Assembly: GCF_002505485.1 (NCBI RefSeq)
Contig: NZ_DAVG01000112.1
Location: 1-6,833 of the forward strand
DNA: 6,833 nt
Origin: Methanosarcina sp. UBA5
GTDB taxonomy: Archaea > Halobacteriota > Methanosarcinia > Methanosarcinales > Methanosarcinaceae
Direction: 5' to 3'
Positions 1 to 5,320 of the stretch are shown in pieces (the stretch's first letter is position 1; each line of letters begins with the position of its first letter). The notes below the pieces were generated by a model. It worked only from the letters and a program-made list of their open reading frames with translations. It had not been told where the DNA came from and made no database searches. The position numbers and the translations under genes are program-made.

Positions 1-99
1 CATGTCTTTACCCCACTATAAAGTTTTTTATATTAGTATAAATATAGTCTACACGCTATAACTATTTATCTCAATTAACTGATATTTTTCATACATCTG

Positions 100-142
100 A
101 TCCCAAAACTCAAAATTACTTTTCGAAATTTTGAATTTGGAT
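100..142. repeat. Imperfect inverted repeat (AT-rich hairpin)
   Basis: The perfect inner arms are TCAAAATT (110-117) and AATTTTGA (127-134) around a 9-base loop. An outer ATCC..AAA / TTTGGAT pairing extends the stem, with a mismatch and a bulge. The hairpin lies between unassigned DNA and the decayed acetyltransferase gene. It could be a terminator of a gene left of the window or the end of a small decayed mobile element. Nothing else was recognised in positions 1-179. Confidence 0.35.
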
Positions 143-179
143 TAATCAATCGAGCTTTGGATCATGAAAATAATTATGA

Positions 180-595
180 AACTCTCATTTATTTGAGAAT
201 AAAATTGGTTTTGGGATGGCCTCTCTTATTGCTGATACAATCGAAGCCACAGCTGTAACTGATGGACTTGAGCACTACGAGTATCGCAAATATCCTAGCG
301 TTAAAATTGCAAGATAAGCGGTAGATTTGAAATTTGAGCGAAGGGAAATAGGAACATATCTATTATTGGCAGCATTAGGTAAAACATTGGAAGTTTGTGA
401 TAATATAGGATGTAGGTACATCCTAATTGATTCTAAAAGAGACTCAATCGGTTTCTATCAAAAAACGAATTCAAACTTGTAGAGAAATATAAAAACCGAG
501 AATTCGTTCCTATGTATCTCAATATGCAACCCACTTTATTAGAAATGAGTTCTTCTGTTGCAGGAAGTGGGAACTCTACTGCAAATATACCTTAA
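180..595 (+). pseudogene. GNAT-family N-acetyltransferase, decayed
   Basis: Reading from 180 gives a clear GNAT core. An HYEYRKYPSVKIAR segment runs into an in-frame TAA at 315-317, where the family would have a residue (probably Leu, TTA to TAA). The frame continues as AVDLKFERREIGTYLL, with the acetyl-CoA loop region, then GCRYILIDSKRDSIGFYQK. It is lost in the A-run at 460-465: restoring one A gives a continuous C-terminus with EFKLVEKYKNREFVPMYLNM and a TAA at 593-595. The protein therefore carries one nonsense change and one single-base frameshift. The N-terminal third is not recognisable upstream of 180 because a TGA lies in frame at 177-179. The family transfers acetyl groups from acetyl-CoA, and this subgroup includes toxin-like members, but no antitoxin is visible here. 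Identity as GNAT is fairly sure; the substrate is unknown. Confidence 0.65.
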
Positions 596-648
596 ACTGA
601 TTACAATGAAAAAAAGATAAAATACAATATTTAAAAATTTGACTTTGA

Positions 649-806
649 ATTTACAGCAAATTTGCAACACTGCCTTTGCTTAAAGAAGAGTATCTCAAGA
701 TTTTAAGTGAAGCTGGATTTTCAGTTGAAATTTTGAATGAAGATCTGGATATAAGCAAAAGACATTATGTGGGTTGCCTGCCGAGAGCTTGAAACTTAAA
801 GCCTGA
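649..806 (+). pseudogene. C-terminal remnant of a class I SAM-dependent methyltransferase (ArsM-like?)
   Basis: About 50 codons can be read: a segment around LLKEEYLKILSEAGFSVEIL, then EDLDISKRHYVG, then, after a one-base frameshift in the T pair at 774-775, LPAESLKLKA and a TGA at 804-806. The pattern (EEY..IL.EAGF..VEIL, then a closing strand ending in a SLK-type tail) is that of the C-terminal beta strands of arsenite methyltransferase-like or UbiE-like enzymes. No SAM-binding region remains, and a TGA at 646-648 closes the frame upstream. The neighbouring arsenic genes make ArsM attractive, but that part is inference. A different methyltransferase is possible. Confidence 0.4.
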
Positions 807-853
807 AAGTGAGAAGGCTTCTAGGTTTCTCAAATTTGCTCTATATAAAAACT

Positions 854-1174
854 TCAGATGTCATGGAATTCGATGCTGATGCTGCCTGCTTTTTTTACCA
901 AGGATTTTGCAAGGAAACCACTCTCCATTCTGCAGAGGTTGAGTACTGCACAAGGCACAAGGCAATTTGAGCAGCACTTTGCTTCCTGTGCTCTATCAAT
1001 CACATAGTTATTCTTGATGTCTAGGATTTCCATCATGGGAATTTCCATGTGAGAAAATTTACTTATCTTTTCACATGGGGTTTCTATGTCAACAATGATT
1101 TTGTTTCCTTTTTTGCTTCCGCGGATTTTGTGAACAAAATCACAAAGTGTGGAATTTACAGTAAATTCAGTCAA
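854..1174 (-). CDS. Conserved Cys-rich protein of unknown function (DUF6951-like)
   Basis: The product is 106 residues if translation starts at the TTG at 1172-1174. That start is chosen because an AGAAGGTGA sequence sits just upstream. A GTG at 1202-1204 is also open but has no such signal and would add ten unlike residues. The protein has an early Cys (C11), a TPCEKI motif (C34) and a dense cluster CCSNCLVPCAVLNLC (about residues 67-81), spaced C-C-x2-C-x3-C-x5-C, which could bind metal or an Fe-S cluster. It resembles a small conserved archaeal family I recall as DUF6951, with no known function. It is last in the permease-thioredoxin-DGC operon, 47 bases after the DGC stop. A T5 run (847-851 read on the minus strand) just past the TGA may be the terminator. 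There is no signal peptide or membrane segment, so it is probably cytoplasmic. Confidence 0.75.
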   Translation of the reverse strand: MTEFTVNSTLCDFVHKIRGSKKGNKIIVDIETPCEKISKFSHMEIPMMEILDIKNNYVIDRAQEAKCCSNCLVPCAVLNLCRMESGFLAKSLVKKAGSISIEFHDI

Positions 1175-1176
1175 CA

Positions 1177-1187
1177 GGTCACCTTCT
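1177..1187 (-). promoter_or_regulatory. Ribosome-binding site deciding a TTG start
   Basis: On the minus strand this reads AGAAGGTGACC, two bases before the TTG at 1172-1174. It matches the archaeal 16S anti-SD (GGAGGTGA) well and is the reason for preferring the internal TTG over the GTG at 1204. Confidence 0.6.
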
Positions 1188-1212
1188 ATTTCTTGATTAC
1201 GCACGTTTTTCG

Positions 1213-1232
1213 AGTCCGAGATTACTCGGACT
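1213..1232 (-). repeat. Perfect 8-bp hairpin over the stop codon of the DGC gene
   Basis: AGTCCGAG (1213-1220) and CTCGGACT (1225-1232) pair perfectly around ATTA. The loop contains the TAA stop (1222-1224) of the DGC gene. On the minus strand the stem is followed by CGAAAAACG and then by the next gene's leader. It could slow or stop RNA polymerase, protect the upstream mRNA from decay, or reduce the last gene's expression. No long T-run follows, so a strong terminator is unlikely. Confidence 0.55.
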
Positions 1233-1605
1233 GTAAAGTCTTAAAGGTATTTTCAAGAGCTATGGAGAATTCATCCCCTTTGAGTTCTTTCTCTTTGGTT
1301 TTTTTGATCCCAAATTCAGAGATAACAATCTGACGATCTACTTTGAAGCCTGCAAGTTCGAGAGTTTTGCTTGCACAGTTCACAGGACAGCCATCAATTG
1401 CGATTATACGGTCAGAGGCTTCTGCAGACTTCATAAGCCCTGGAGCTCTTGCACCAATTCCTGCAGTACACATAAGGGTTCCAATATTCTGTTTTTCCAG
1501 TTCAATTGCAATTTTATTTGAGAGCTGACCCACATTTGAGGCCCCTACACATGGGAAAATTGCCACATTTGCTGAACCGCATGCACATTTTACCTCTTCT
1601 GCCAT
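1222..1605 (-). CDS. DGC-domain putative zinc/metal-binding protein
   Basis: The product is 127 residues. It carries the DGC signature of the family: Asp71-Gly72-Cys73 in IDGCPVNCA, with Cys77 close by. Other cysteines are C7, C9 (CAC), C19 (FPCVGASNVG) and C46 (MCTAGIG), the layout expected for this family, which is thought to bind zinc or another soft metal. Members often lie next to ArsR regulators, permeases and small thioredoxins in methanogens and anaerobes, as here, but their reaction is not established. The ATG at 1603-1605 is preceded by AAAGGAGAAT (1611-1620), a strong ribosome-binding site. The gene starts 66 bases after the thioredoxin stop and is probably co-transcribed with it. 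I infer a role in thiol, persulfide or arsenical handling from context only. Confidence 0.85.
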   Translation of the reverse strand: MAEEVKCACGSANVAIFPCVGASNVGQLSNKIAIELEKQNIGTLMCTAGIGARAPGLMKSAEASDRIIAIDGCPVNCASKTLELAGFKVDRQIVISEFGIKKTKEKELKGDEFSIALENTFKTLQSE

Positions 1606-1671
1606 TATTTATTCTCCTTTCTGATTGTTATTTGAATTTTAGTATTTTTGATATAGACTAGGCCTTTTCTG

Positions 1672-1905
1672 TTATTGAGAAATCCACTTTCGAATCTCTT
1701 TTTCATCTGGAACTTTACCCACTAGTTTCACTTCCCCGTCAATGACGACTGCAGGAGTGATCATAACGCCGTAATTCAGGATTTTTTCAACATCTTCGAT
1801 CTTAACAACTTCGGCTTCAACCCCATCATTCTTCAATACTTTTTCAATAACTTCTTTTGTTTTGTTGCACTTTGAACATCCAGTTCCAAGAATTTCAATT
1901 TTCAT
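1672..1905 (-). CDS. Small thioredoxin-family protein (redox-active disulfide protein 2 type)
   Basis: The product is 77 residues, a minimal thioredoxin fold. The redox motif is Cys10-Ser-Lys-Cys13 (TGCSKCNKT) at the end of the first strand. The cis-proline loop is MITPAVVIDGEV (Pro51), and the chain ends in a helix EKEIRKWI. The length and motifs match the MTH895/TM0996-type small thioredoxins of methanogens, which lie with arsenic-type permeases in many archaea. It may reduce ArsC, the DGC protein or a permease-linked disulfide; this is inference. The ATG at 1903-1905 follows TGAGGCT (1912-1918). It lies 78 bases after the permease stop, with no T-run terminator between, so one transcript is likely. 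Confidence 0.9.
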   Translation of the reverse strand: MKIEILGTGCSKCNKTKEVIEKVLKNDGVEAEVVKIEDVEKILNYGVMITPAVVIDGEVKLVGKVPDEKEIRKWISQ

Positions 1906-1983
1906 ATTTTTAGCCTCATACTTTGTTTTTGTTTTTGTCTTGTTAATTTTTTCTTTCTTTTGATGTTTCAGAATATTTTAATC

Positions 1984-2923
1984 TCAGAGAATGATGTTAA
2001 ACAGGTATCCTGTAAATATGATCGATACCGTAACAATTAAAACAAAGGCTCCAATCAACTCGTTTTTAAGTACCTTCTTCAGGATAATCATTTCAGGAAG
2101 CGAAAGTGCAGTAACTGCCATAAGGAAGGCTAGGGCAGTGCCTACTGGAAGTCCTTTTCCAATAAGGCTTTCCACGATTGGGATCATACCCGTAATGTTT
2201 GAGTATAAGGGCACCCCTATAACGACCGCAATTGGAACAGCAAACAAATTGTCCTTCCCTGCATATTGTGCAAGGATGCCTTCGGGGGCATATCCGTGAA
2301 AGATTCCTCCCAAAGTAACTCCGATAATCACATAGAGCCATACTTTTTCCACGATGTCTTTAACATTGTCAAAAGCAATAGCGGCTCTTTCTTTTATACT
2401 TAGAGCTTCTAGTTTTCTGTTCTGATTCCCCACTTTGATCTTGTAAACGAAATCAGCTACATATTTTTCCATCTTCAGGAGGCCTATAATATACCCACCA
2501 AAGACTCCAAGCAAAATACCTGACAATATATAAATCAAGGTTGCTTTAAGACCAATAGTAACCCACAATGCAGCTATTGCAGCCTCATTTACTAGGGGAG
2601 AGGTAATAAGGAAGGAGAAAGTCACTCCAAGAGGAATTCCAGCTTCCACGAAACCAATAAAAAGAGGGACTGATGAACAGGAACAAAAAGGTGTCACTGC
2701 TCCGAGCATGGAAGCTAATAGATAATATTGCAGCCCTGTTTTGCCTCCAAGCACCTTTCGGGTTTTTTCGGGAGTCACGTAGGTTCTGATATACGAGACA
2801 GCAAAGATCATCATAAATGATGAAGTTAACACTGGCTGCAAGGTGCGTGTCAGGTGCAATCCCAAATACCTCATATGTCAGTTTATCAGCAATCCATTGA
2901 AGGGGATAGAATACATCAACCAT
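1984..2923 (-). pseudogene. ArsP/DUF318-family permease, frameshifted near its 5' end
   Basis: The long open part (codons from about 2814 down to the TGA at 1984) is a multi-spanning permease of the ArsP_1/DUF318 family (PF03773). It has the signature TPFCSCSSVP with its CxC pair, ITSPLVNEAA, a soluble loop around KIKVGNQNRKLEALS, a second half with GVPLYSNITGMIPI, and about seven to eight hydrophobic helices. Family members export arsenicals such as methylarsenite; others are of unknown substrate. The true N-terminus lies in another frame. From the ATG at 2921-2923 (with AAGGA upstream) it reads FYPLQWIADKLTYEVFGI and APDTHLAASVNFIIYD, then leaves frame near 2812. The family normally has roughly ten more hydrophobic residues before MIFAVSYIRTY. 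A small deletion, not a multiple of three, therefore probably removed part of the first membrane helix. An uninterrupted frame exists from an ATG at 2874, but its first 20 residues are out-of-frame translation and it has no ribosome-binding site. Restart at the ATGATG at 2809-2814 could still yield a truncated permease. A sequencing error is also possible. Confidence 0.75.
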
Positions 2924-2979
2924 TTTGGAGTCCTTCTTTAAGATTTCACCGTGTTTTTAGACATAGTAATCCTTGATTA

Positions 2980-2997
2980 TATCAATAAATATTGATG
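2980..2997. promoter_or_regulatory. Probable ArsR operator at the permease promoter
   Basis: TATCAA-TAAATA-TTGATG forms an imperfect palindrome whose core ATCAATA-AA-TATTGAT is perfect. Ten bases, ATATCAATAA (2979-2988), recur exactly at the arsR start (3457-3466). It lies 57 bases upstream of the permease ATG and about 26 bases downstream of a TATA-like element. A bound repressor would therefore cover the transcription start. Confidence 0.6.
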
Positions 2998-3009
2998 TAA
3001 TGTTTATAG

Positions 3010-3018
3010 GATATAAAA
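3010..3018 (-). promoter_or_regulatory. TATA box of the permease-thioredoxin-DGC operon
   Basis: The minus strand reads CTTTTATATCC here, a good archaeal TATA element. The expected start of transcription, about 26 bases downstream, falls at roughly 2988, the centre of the palindromic operator. The rest of the 2924-3158 gap shows only AT-rich DNA and possible T-run terminators for arsR. Confidence 0.5.
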
Positions 3019-3081
3019 GTAACGAAAATGGTTGAACTCAGTTTCCTGCTTAATACTGGACACTTATACACATTAGATTTT

Positions 3082-3147
3082 AAAAAATTCAAGAAGTTAT
3101 ACTAAAATATAAACTTAGAATATTCGACCTTAAACCAATTCGAAAAA
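3082..3147 (-). terminator. Possible T-run termination region after arsR
   Basis: On the minus strand a T5 run (3143-3147) lies 12 bases past the arsR stop and a T6 run (3082-3087) about 70 bases past it. Archaeal RNA polymerase can terminate at such runs without a hairpin. A separate promoter for the permease operon just downstream fits this. Confidence 0.3.
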
Positions 3148-3158
3148 TAAGTCCAAAA

Positions 3159-3470
3159 TTATTCTTCAACAACTTTGAGAATCTTCCTGATTTTATCGTT
3201 TTCTATGGAATAAAGCCTCATCTTTCCTTCTTTTCTTACCTTAATTATCCCCCAGTCCTGCAACTTCGCAAGGTGCATTGAAGTATTGGACTGAGTTCTA
3301 CCAATTAGTTCAGGAATCTCACAGGCGCATAGTTCTCCTTTGTGACCGTATTTATTCTCTTTGCATTCACTCTCAGATTCTATTAAAGCTTTAATGATTC
3401 TGTACCTTGTATCTTCGCTTAGGGCTTTGAAAAGCTGTATATTTTCTTCATTAATCATATCAATAATCAT
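3159..3470 (-). CDS. arsR: ArsR/SmtB-family metalloregulatory repressor
   Basis: The product is 103 residues, the usual ArsR length. The N-terminal helix IQLFKALSEDTRYRIIKAL is typical. It is followed by ELCACEI (Cys48-x-Cys50), the counterpart of the ELCVCDL arsenic site at the start of the DNA-recognition region. Then come the recognition helix GRTQSNTSMHLAKLQDWGII and the wing KVRKEGKMRLYSI. An extra Cys36 in ESECKENKYGHKG could be the third arsenite ligand. The family represses transcription until As(III) or Sb(III) binds. The start is uncertain: ATG 3470 is used, but ATG 3458 (four codons in) is possible, and no clear ribosome-binding site precedes either, so a short leader is likely. 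Copies of one palindrome at its own start and at the permease promoter suggest autoregulation. It is separated from arsC by about 130 bases with its own promoter-like elements. Confidence 0.9.
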   Translation of the reverse strand: MIIDMINEENIQLFKALSEDTRYRIIKALIESESECKENKYGHKGELCACEIPELIGRTQSNTSMHLAKLQDWGIIKVRKEGKMRLYSIENDKIRKILKVVEE

Positions 3471-3473
3471 TGA
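3458..3473. promoter_or_regulatory. Probable ArsR operator across the arsR start codon
   Basis: TATCAA-TAATCA-TTGA, with the inner pair TCAAT-N4-ATTGA. It shares ATATCAATAA and the N6 spacing with the permease operator. It covers the arsR ATG (3468-3470), so binding would block transcription or early elongation. Part of it is coding sequence, so some of the match could be chance. Confidence 0.5.
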
Positions 3474-3488
3474 ATCTTTGAGAATATA

Positions 3489-3529
3489 TATCTTTTTTAA
3501 GATAGGAAATCAAAATTATTGTTTATAAA
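3489..3529 (-). promoter_or_regulatory. arsR promoter: TATA box and inverted repeat
   Basis: A TTTATAAA element (3522-3529) puts the expected start near 3499. That point lies inside an inverted repeat, TATCTT-TTTT-AAGATA (3489-3504), about 30 bases before the arsR ATG. The repeat may be a second regulator site or chance AT-rich symmetry. An alternative TATA-like run (3484-3490) would place the start at the arsR codons and favour a leaderless message. Confidence 0.4.
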
Positions 3530-3603
3530 TATGAAATAAAGACTATTTTGATTTTCACAGTTATTCAGGTTAATAAAATAGAGCATATTTATGTTTTTCA
3601 AAT

Positions 3604-4074
3604 TCAGGGCATTTTCTCAAATGTCTTCAAGATCCAGTCTTTTATTTCATCTCTGACTCGCCTGAAGACTCTTAGCCGTTCTTCTTCCGATCCCATAGAC
3701 ACGGCGGGATCATCAAAACTTTTGTGAATTACTTGCCTTGCTCTGGGAAATATGGTAGAGAACTCCAGATTCGTGCTGCAGGTAGGACAGGCCACTTTAG
3801 CCCGATCGCAGACAGTAACTGCTAAGTCAAAAATGGTATCTTGAAATTCTTGAGGAGTTTTGGAGTACTGACTGGAAATATCGATACCGATTTCCTTCAT
3901 GACTATAACAGCATGAGGATTAACAGTTGTGGCCTCAACGCCGGCGCTGTAAGCCTCGTATCGATCTCCATAAATAGATCTTAAAAGGCCTTCTGCCATC
4001 TGTGACCTAGCCGAGTTATGGGTGCACAGAAAAAGGATCTTCTTCTTTTCCTGTGATCTCGTGTTTGTTACCAT
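3604..4074 (-). CDS. arsC: Arsenate reductase, low-molecular-weight phosphatase fold, thioredoxin-coupled type
   Basis: The product is 156 residues. After about ten extra polar residues comes the first strand KKILFLCTHNSARSQMAEGLL, with the phosphatase P-loop Cys17-x5-Arg23. SAGVE and the helix KEIGIDIS follow. Then come VTVCDRAKVACPTC with Cys89 and Cys96, and FDDPA (Asp121/Asp122-Pro) as the general-acid region. The spacings Cys17-Cys89 (72) and Cys89-Cys96 (7) equal those of Cys10/82/89 in the Bacillus and Staphylococcus thioredoxin-linked ArsC. This supports a true arsenate reductase rather than a tyrosine phosphatase. It would reduce As(V) to As(III) through a Cys relay finally reduced by thioredoxin, perhaps the one encoded at 1672-1905. 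The ATG at 4072-4074 follows TAGGTGA (4085-4091). An everted repeat of ArsR-like half-sites lies 40-62 bases upstream. Confidence 0.92.
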   Translation of the reverse strand: MVTNTRSQEKKKILFLCTHNSARSQMAEGLLRSIYGDRYEAYSAGVEATTVNPHAVIVMKEIGIDISSQYSKTPQEFQDTIFDLAVTVCDRAKVACPTCSTNLEFSTIFPRARQVIHKSFDDPAVSMGSEEERLRVFRRVRDEIKDWILKTFEKMP

Positions 4075-4113
4075 TTCTTTATTGTCACCTATGATAATAG
4101 ATCAGCGTTGTGA

Positions 4114-4136
4114 TTGATATTGTATTCTAATATCAA
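4114..4136. promoter_or_regulatory. Everted repeat upstream of arsC, possible ArsR-related site
   Basis: TTGATATT (4114-4121) and AATATCAA (4129-4136) pair perfectly around seven bases. The arms contain TTGATA and TATCAA, the same half-sites as the two operators near arsR and the permease, but facing outwards. Its position 40-62 bases before the arsC ATG is where a promoter would be. It could be a variant operator or a hairpin. Confidence 0.4.
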
Positions 4137-4175
4137 AATGTTCAAGATTCCAGAAGATTTCATTGGTTTTAGTTC

Positions 4176-4460
4176 TCATATTTTAGCTGCATTCTTTGCC
4201 TCTTTTACAATCTCCTTCATCATCTCTCCAACGAGATTCGCTTTTTCACAGTGAGAAGCACCTTTTGGCTTGCAGTTTAAAAGAATACTCATCAGTCGGT
4301 CAGCAATTCGATAGAACTTCATATCCTCAAATCTGACTAAAAGGTCAGATAAGCTTTCGCTAAATTCCCTGCATTTATCATGGTTACAGATTGCCTGCTC
4401 ATGTAACTGGCAGGCAGACTGCAGATCTTTTACTATCTCGCTCGGAATATTCTCAACCAT
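4176..4460 (-). CDS. Small Cys-rich helical protein, unknown function
   Basis: The product is 94 residues from the ATG at 4458-4460. A TTG three codons earlier is also open; neither has a good ribosome-binding site. I do not recognise the family. The chain is predicted to be mostly alpha-helical. It has Cys17, Cys25 and Cys30 in SACQLHEQAICNHDKC, with His20 and His27 interspersed, and Cys63 and Cys71 in LLNCKPKGASHC. The two Cys/His groups could fold together into a metal or metalloid site. It lies between arsC and the DsrEFH-type genes and has its own TATA-like element (GAAAGTATAAAAG on the plus strand, 4511-4523) and a T-run terminator upstream. It is therefore probably a separate transcript. 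A role in metal or sulfur handling is a guess from context. Confidence 0.7.
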   Translation of the reverse strand: MVENIPSEIVKDLQSACQLHEQAICNHDKCREFSESLSDLLVRFEDMKFYRIADRLMSILLNCKPKGASHCEKANLVGEMMKEIVKEAKNAAKI

Positions 4461-4519
4461 AGAAATCAATCCGATTCAACACTTCTTTTCAATAAATATA
4501 AGGAGCAGGTGAAAGTATA

Positions 4520-4549
4520 AAAGTAAAATTCGGCAAAGTAAAATCTGGC
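4520..4549. repeat. Two 15-bp tandem repeats in the promoter of the Cys-rich gene
   Basis: AAAGTAAAATTCGGC is followed directly by AAAGTAAAATCTGGC, differing only by TC/CT. They overlap the upstream side of the presumed TATA element of the gene at 4176-4460. They could be regulator half-sites on the same face or a slippage product. Confidence 0.45.
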
Positions 4550-4566
4550 ACTCTTGCCTGAAAAGC

Positions 4567-4572
4567 AAAAAA
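4567..4572 (-). terminator. T6 terminator after the DsrEFH-type operon
   Basis: Six T on the minus strand, 28 bases past the stop of the DsrH-like gene, fit an archaeal intrinsic terminator and separate this operon from the next gene. Confidence 0.4.
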
Positions 4573-4600
4573 GTAATCTCATATTAGTAATGCCAGACAT

Positions 4601-4900
4601 TTAATAGGTATACTCGTGCCTACAATGCTCCATTATATCCTCTATAAAATCAGAGTAAAAGTTATCCAATACTGTCACTTTTTTTCCTGCCTTAATAGCT
4701 CTGGCCTCAAGGTCTTCTTTACATGCATAAATTTCACACTTTGAAAATTCTTCTACTCCACCAAGCAGGTGATATACTCCGTCTCCTGCAAGGTAGAGTC
4801 TGGCTTTTCCGGAGCGAGCAGCCAGTTTGAGGCATAACTCCGATCTAGAACTGAAGGGAGGCTTTGTTAGCAGGAATACATCCAATTTTTCTTGCTTCAT
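4601..4900 (-). CDS. DsrH/TusB-family sulfur-relay subunit
   Basis: The product is 99 residues, the usual TusB/DsrH size. After the first strand DVFLLTKPPF comes SSRSELCLKLAARSGKARL, in which Cys23 matches the family's conserved cysteine before the turn. LYLAGDGVYHLLGG (DGVY) is the family signature. CKEDLEARAI and a final strand TVLDNFYSDFIEDI follow. In bacteria this subunit sits with DsrE and DsrF in an alpha2-beta2-gamma2 hexamer that passes persulfide sulfur for tRNA 2-thiolation (TusBCD) or sulfur oxidation (DsrEFH). Methanogens use neither in that exact form, so the acceptor here is unknown. The ATG at 4898-4900 follows GGGTGAT (4904-4910), and the gene lies 33 bases after the DsrF-like stop. 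Confidence 0.82.
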   Translation of the reverse strand: MKQEKLDVFLLTKPPFSSRSELCLKLAARSGKARLYLAGDGVYHLLGGVEEFSKCEIYACKEDLEARAIKAGKKVTVLDNFYSDFIEDIMEHCRHEYTY

Positions 4901-4933
4901 ATTATCACCCGAATAATCCTAAATCAGCTAGCA

Positions 4934-5278
4934 TTAAAACGAAATAACACAATCTGAGCTTTCCATCGCTTCGAAAAATTCTTCTTCATCTGCCAGTTCC
5001 AGGGTTTCTATCAAAATTTCCCCGAAAAGGTGCCTTTCCATCAGTGAGGGTTCGTGCACAAGTACTCTTAACTCTCCGTATGCATAAAGAATATCCGCAA
5101 GATTTGGTAATCCAAGCTTTCTGCTGTCTTGACCCGCAACTGCAAGATAAACTCCATCTCTATAAAGTCCAAGAGTGACATCCATCTCACAAAGACTTAC
5201 AGCAGCCGCATTCAATGCTCCAAACGCTTTTTCACTACCATATGGAGCTGTGTCCAACAGATAGAAAACTGATTTCAT
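4934..5278 (-). CDS. DsrF/TusC-like sulfur-relay subunit (DsrE superfamily)
   Basis: The product is 114 residues. It begins with the strand MKSVFYLLDTAPYGSEKAFGAL, the typical opening of a DsrE/DsrF fold in which the small residues after the turn start the first helix. The middle carries LYRDGVYLAVAGQDS, the DGV...GQ motif of TusC/DsrF, and then LGLPNLADILYAYG with an acidic C-terminal helix EEEFFEAM. It contains Cys30 and Cys109, and neither is in the usual catalytic position, as expected for this structural subunit. A strong GGAGGTTC site (5286-5293) precedes the ATG at 5276-5278. It is co-transcribed with the DsrE-like gene upstream (42 bases) and the DsrH-like gene downstream. Confidence 0.82.
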   Translation of the reverse strand: MKSVFYLLDTAPYGSEKAFGALNAAAVSLCEMDVTLGLYRDGVYLAVAGQDSRKLGLPNLADILYAYGELRVLVHEPSLMERHLFGEILIETLELADEEEFFEAMESSDCVISF

Positions 5279-5320
5279 TGGGCCTGAACCTCCAAAAAAT
5301 AGAGTCTCATTATTAAAACT

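Noticed and set aside
1..850. Insertion sequence or CRISPR array at the left end
   Set aside because: No transposase motifs, target-site duplications or regularly spaced repeats are visible; the region is explained by two decayed genes and AT-rich DNA.
1202..1204. GTG start for the last operon gene
   Set aside because: The AGAAGGTGA just before the TTG at 1172 fits much better, and the extra ten residues are not family-like.
1049..1333. Plus-strand open frame across the Cys-rich and DGC genes
   Set aside because: It lies antisense to two well-supported genes, has no ribosome-binding site and no family-like motif.
1991..2299. Plus-strand open frame over the permease
   Set aside because: It is antisense to the conserved permease reading frame and has no promoter or recognisable motif.
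2821..2874. ATG at 2874 as the true permease start
   Set aside because: Its first 20 codons are a shifted reading of the family N-terminus seen from 2923, and no ribosome-binding site precedes it.
3604..4074. Protein tyrosine phosphatase instead of arsenate reductase
   Set aside because: The two extra relay cysteines with exact 72 and 7 spacing, and the arsenic context, favour ArsC.
4544..4597. TCTGGCA...TGCCAGA as a terminator hairpin
   Set aside because: The arms are separated by 40 bases, so the structure would be weak; the T6 run between them is the better terminator candidate.
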